Both the position numbers and the translations under genes were made by a program. Under the pieces are notes generated by a model. The model was not told where the DNA came from and made no database searches. It saw only the letters and a list, made by a program, of their open reading frames with translations. This document shows positions 4,557-7,021 of a DNA stretch of 7,021 bases, in pieces. Within the stretch, counting starts at the first letter, position 1, and each line of letters begins with the position of its first letter. This DNA is from CAZJQT01 sp964548655 (GTDB lineage: Bacteria; Patescibacteriota; Saccharimonadia; Saccharimonadales; CAZJQT01): positions 1-7,021 of the forward strand of contig CAZJQT010000027.1 in NCBI GenBank assembly GCA_964548655.1, written 5' to 3'.

Positions 4557-5747
4557 CTATTTGAGTGCAGCTTGAGCAGCGTCTAGCTGCGGGTCCTTGC
4601 CGGCTTTGGTGTCATCGTCAGTCAGTTTGACTTCTGTATCAGGCTTGATGCCTTCTTTGTCGATGTTAATGCCTTTGGGCGTGTACCAACGGGCAATGGT
4701 GACCTTAAGCACACTGCCATCAGAGAAACTCTCAAGCTGTTGAACACTGCCCTTGCCAAAGCTTTTGGCACCGAATAACTTGGCTGCGCCATTATCATGT
4801 AGAGCTCCAGCTGTAATTTCGCTGGCGCTGGCGCTGCCCTCGTTCATAAGCACAATTGTAGGCACACCAGCCAACAAGGCTTGACCACTACTGCGGTAGG
4901 TCTGAATAGTTTCACCGCCACGTCTTTCATCCAGCACGGTTTTGCCGTTTGGCAACCAGAGGCTGCTAACCCTGATGGCAGCGTCTAGCAAGCCGCCAGG
5001 ATCGTTGCGGACGTCCAAAATGACACCTTTGACCTTGGCATCTGCAAACTGTTTGGCGGCTTTGGTGGCCAGATCAACTGTGTCATCACCAAAGCGGCTA
5101 ATCTGCATGTAGCCAATATTACCGTCCATAATCTTGCTAGTGACGCTAGGGATAACAATGGTGTCGCGCACAATGTCAAAATCAATGGCTTGGCTGTCGC
5201 GCACAATCTTGAGTTTCACATGCGTGCCCTTGGCACCACGGATTTGGTCCTTGGCTGACTCGACGGTTATATCAAAAGCACTCTTGCCGTTTATTTCGGC
5301 CACGATGTCCTTAGGCTTGAGGCCAGCTTTTTCAGCCGGCGTGTCTTTGAGTGGTGCCACGATAATGATGTTTTTGTTGACGTCTTTGCCTAGCTCGGCG
5401 CCAACACCTTCAAACGTGCCGTTCAGGTCCTCATCAAACTGCTTAGCGTCTTTAGCGTTGAGGTAAACCGTATAGGGATCGCCAGCTGCGCCCACCAGGC
5501 CAGTCTTGAGGCCGTCCAACAGTTTAGTTTGATCCAGTTGGCCATCATAAGAACGCCTAAGGGTGTCATAAACCTGCTCTACTGAAGAATAATTGAGGTT
5601 GGCCGGTAGTCCGGTGGCCACTGACTTGCCATGAAAGCCACTCAAACTGAGGCGGCCACTACCAATACCCCAACCACTGACAAAAATCAGTACAGCCGCA
5701 GCTACAATGCTGGCTTTTTTGAGCACACTCCTAATAGTAGAACTCAT
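4557..5747 (-). CDS. S41 carboxy-terminal processing protease (CtpA/Prc type) with PDZ domain
   Basis: A 396-residue exported serine protease of the C-terminal processing family. The ATG at 5747 is chosen because GAGGAG lies 7 bases upstream and the protein then begins with a short basic segment and a hydrophobic helix (about 12-31), acting as signal or anchor. An N-terminal helical region (about 52-105) includes VYDTLRRSYDGQLD and DPYTVYL, typical of the family. The PDZ domain runs from about 112 to 190 (FEGVGAELG, PAEKAGLKPKDIVAEING). The catalytic core has GYMQISRF, LDVRNDPGG, NEGSASASEI with nucleophile Ser307, and SFGKGSVQ with Lys332 and Gln336. Together these form the Ser-Lys dyad and its assisting Gln. 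The length is normal. It acts outside the cytoplasmic membrane on C-termini of envelope proteins. It lies 189 bases downstream of the CHAP hydrolase gene on the same strand. The gene ends in TAG. Confidence 0.95.
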   Translation of the reverse strand: MSSTIRSVLKKASIVAAAVLIFVSGWGIGSGRLSLSGFHGKSVATGLPANLNYSSVEQVYDTLRRSYDGQLDQTKLLDGLKTGLVGAAGDPYTVYLNAKDAKQFDEDLNGTFEGVGAELGKDVNKNIIIVAPLKDTPAEKAGLKPKDIVAEINGKSAFDITVESAKDQIRGAKGTHVKLKIVRDSQAIDFDIVRDTIVIPSVTSKIMDGNIGYMQISRFGDDTVDLATKAAKQFADAKVKGVILDVRNDPGGLLDAAIRVSSLWLPNGKTVLDERRGGETIQTYRSSGQALLAGVPTIVLMNEGSASASEITAGALHDNGAAKLFGAKSFGKGSVQQLESFSDGSVLKVTIARWYTPKGINIDKEGIKPDTEVKLTDDDTKAGKDPQLDAAQAALK

Positions 5748-5754
5748 TGTAATT

Positions 5755-5760
5755 CTCCTC
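5755..5760 (-). promoter_or_regulatory. Shine-Dalgarno GAGGAG deciding the S41 start
   Basis: GAGGAG on the minus strand is 7 bases before the ATG at 5747. An in-frame ATG at 5810 would add 21 polar residues before the signal/anchor helix and has no comparable site. Confidence 0.75.
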
Positions 5761-5810
5761 TCCAGCTTCAAGCAGTTGTGCCGGTTTGCAACTAGCATGC
5801 CGTTCGTCAA

Positions 5811-5827
5811 AGTACCCTACGGGTACT
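5811..5827. repeat. Perfect 7-bp hairpin AGTACCC-TAC-GGGTACT
   Basis: AGTACCC (5811-5817) and GGGTACT (5821-5827) are exact inverted copies with a 3-base loop. On the minus strand it lies 109 bases after the CHAP stop codon and 63 bases before the S41 start. It could be a terminator, although only TTTG follows, an mRNA processing or stability element, or a protein site. Confidence 0.4.
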
Positions 5828-5936
5828 CTTCCTCGCCTGATACTAGTTTCAGCTTCGACACAAATGCTCTCACTTAACAGACAGGAGAAATACAACAAGT
5901 TCTTAGTCATTCCCATCTATTATCGCATAGAAGTTT

Positions 5937-7021
5937 CTAATAACTGCGGTTTTGGTAAGTCAAACGGCCGTCTAGATAGGTATTGTATTCGGAGGTGTGG
6001 AAGGTGCTGCCAGAAACGCTCTCTACATACATAGCGTGGCCCCAATAACCAGAGGTACTAATAGCGATATCGCCGGCTTCTGGGCTTCTAGAGACAGTGA
6101 TGCCACGGGCGTAAGCGGCGCCCACCCAGTCGCGGGCATTACCCCAGAACATCGGTGCTGAGCGTCCCGAAGCTTCAACAGCCCAGGCGGCATAGGACAC
6201 ACATTGGCGCGTACAGTAACCCCAACGATCGGGTCCATCATTATCTACACAACCCGGCCCCGAACTCATACCAAAACCAGAATTCTTATAAGGGTAATCA
6301 TCTGGGTTAAACGACGTAACATTGCCGCCAAAACGAATGAAATAGTAACCACCGTCAGGGTTGAAGTTGGCGCGGCGTTGGGCGGCGATTAAGCCGTTTA
6401 TCTTGGATTGGTTGTCTCTAGTCTGGGCGTTATAGGCCGCTTGTTGGTTCTCGTTGTAGGCTAGTAAGTTGTTTTGCTCATTCCGGCTGGAGGTCAAGTT
6501 GGCTTGGGCGGCATTTTGTTGTGCTAACAGAGCATCAATCTGTAATTTCTGGTCCTTTAGCTGGGCTTTCAAGGCCGTGACTTTGTCTAGAGTGTCTTTG
6601 ACTTTGTTCTGCACGGCGGTACGGTATTCTTGCTTGTCTAGAAAATCACTGAGGTCACGGCTAGAAGCTAGCATTTCAAGAGTACTGATCTGCCCTTCTA
6701 GGTACATGGTGCGGATATCTTCACTTAGATAACCCTTTTGTTTGGCCAGTTCAACTTCGGCGGCGGTAATAGCGGCCTGCAAGCGGGCTTGCTCGGCAAC
6801 ATTAGCATCAATTTGGGCTTGCAAGGCATTTATAGCCGCCTGTAATCTGTTGATAGCGTCTTGATAGCTAGAAGCTTGGCTCTCCAGCTGAGCCACAGCG
6901 TTGTTATTGGCAGCGTTCTGGGCCTGAAGCGCTCGGATCTGAGCATCAATAGAGTCAGCCCTGACGTAAGGAGTCAATACAAAACCAGCCGCTAGAACCA
7001 CGACAATAATAAATGCCAAGT
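5937..7021 (-). CDS. Secreted coiled-coil CHAP-domain peptidoglycan hydrolase, 5' end outside window
   Basis: The frame runs off the right edge; the first in-window TTG (7019) is probably not the start, and a few signal-peptide residues are likely missing. Numbering from 7019, residues 1-22 are the hydrophobic end of a signal peptide (FVLTPYVRADS, cleavage near Ala21). Residues about 23-215 are a long Gln/Ala/Leu-rich coiled coil with heptad character, as in PcsB-type hydrolases. Residues about 243-360 are a CHAP domain: YCTRQCVSYAAW with nucleophile Cys273, WGHAMYVE with His328 and Glu333, and GDIAI before the His strand. Cys257 and Cys269 may form a disulfide. CHAP enzymes cut peptidoglycan as amidases or endopeptidases; PcsB-like proteins act in cell separation under FtsEX control through the coiled coil. 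The protein stops at YQNRSY, slightly short of the usual last CHAP strand. The gene ends in TAG. Confidence 0.92.
   Translation of the reverse strand, partial: LAFIIVVVLAAGFVLTPYVRADSIDAQIRALQAQNAANNNAVAQLESQASSYQDAINRLQAAINALQAQIDANVAEQARLQAAITAAEVELAKQKGYLSEDIRTMYLEGQISTLEMLASSRDLSDFLDKQEYRTAVQNKVKDTLDKVTALKAQLKDQKLQIDALLAQQNAAQANLTSSRNEQNNLLAYNENQQAAYNAQTRDNQSKINGLIAAQRRANFNPDGGYYFIRFGGNVTSFNPDDYPYKNSGFGMSSGPGCVDNDGPDRWGYCTRQCVSYAAWAVEASGRSAPMFWGNARDWVGAAYARGITVSRSPEAGDIAISTSGYWGHAMYVESVSGSTFHTSEYNTYLDGRLTYQNRSY

Larger units (their letters stand above)
5748..5936 (-). other. 189-base spacer between CHAP and S41 genes
   Basis: This is the longest gene-free stretch. It holds the S41 Shine-Dalgarno (GAGGAG, 5755-5760) and a perfect 7-bp hairpin (5811-5827). 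On the minus strand TTGACG follows directly after the hairpin but has no acceptable -10 box at 16-18 bases. A weak TATCAG at 5838-5843 has no good -35 partner. Whether S41 is cotranscribed with the CHAP gene cannot be settled from the sequence. Confidence 0.5.

Noticed and set aside
4815..4840. GCTGGC-type short tandem repeat
   Set aside because: It simply encodes the conserved SASAS nucleophile motif of the S41 family.
5134..5466. Plus-strand open frame of 110 codons opposite the S41 gene
   Set aside because: It is a mirror of the PDZ and core region of a strongly supported protease; the Ser/Leu-rich product is typical of an antisense shadow.
5748..5810. Longer S41 start at the ATG at 5810, adding 21 residues
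   Set aside because: The added residues are polar and precede the signal helix, and there is no good ribosome-binding site. The ATG at 5747 has GAGGAG at 7 bases.
6380..6990. Repetitive GC-rich triplet patterns
   Set aside because: They encode the Gln/Ala-rich coiled coil of the CHAP protein and are not a DNA repeat array.
1..7021. UGA recoding (genetic code 4 or 25)
   Set aside because: All genes are intact under the standard code with no in-frame TGA, so recoding is not needed; only the lack of TGA stops is unusual.
1..7021. CRISPR array, tRNA or rRNA genes, insertion sequences, attachment sites
   Set aside because: No regularly spaced repeats, no tRNA-like cloverleaf with a CCA end, no rRNA signature, no transposase or integrase and no flanking direct repeats were seen.

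Overview
The window looks like chromosomal DNA of a streamlined, genetically poorly characterised bacterium, most likely Candidatus Saccharibacteria (TM7) or a close Patescibacteria relative. The reasons are the adjacency of a coiled-coil plus CHAP peptidoglycan hydrolase to a PDZ-S41 carboxy-terminal protease, a secreted G5 + DUF3761 protein, small divergently arranged orphan genes, and many genes with no Shine-Dalgarno sequence. This assignment is an inference from gene content. The standard genetic code fits: no gene needs an in-frame TGA, and TGA is not used as a stop either. No rRNA, tRNA, CRISPR array, transposase or integrase was seen, and no stretch over 300 bases lacks a gene.

Layout: positions 2-367 hold the 3' end of a DUF998-type membrane protein (+). 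Positions 409-1666 hold two minus-strand genes, an unrecognised protein with a charged helical N-terminus and, upstream of it, a compact alpha/beta hydrolase. A short divergent promoter region separates these from 1728-2429 (+), a probable YDG/SRA-like domain fused to an HNH nuclease. Minus-strand genes follow at 2460-3050 (secreted G5 + DUF3761 protein) and 3115-3570 (unrecognised 151-residue protein). A divergent promoter region of 67 bases leads to 3638-4018 (+), a SnoaL/NTF2-like protein. Its 3' end overlaps tail to tail with 4005-4508 (-), a regulator-like protein built from two LuxR-type helix-turn-helix repeats. The right end holds an S41 protease (4557-5747, -) and, upstream of it, a CHAP hydrolase (5937 to the window edge, -, 5' end outside).

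How the genes may work together: the right third is a cell-envelope module. It comprises an exported coiled-coil CHAP hydrolase, then an exported or anchored S41 protease of the type that processes or degrades envelope proteins, then the double-HTH protein. The middle is an accessory-type patchwork of short single genes on alternating strands, including an orphan candidate modification-dependent nuclease.

The most notable signals are three. First, six small genes have no Shine-Dalgarno sequence and carry a -10-like hexamer 6 to 9 bases before the ATG, which predicts leaderless mRNAs, whereas the two visible exported-protein starts have clear Shine-Dalgarno sequences. Second, the 167-residue regulator shows a gapless internal duplication at a 72-residue period. 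Third, stop codons are 7 TAG, 3 TAA and 0 TGA.
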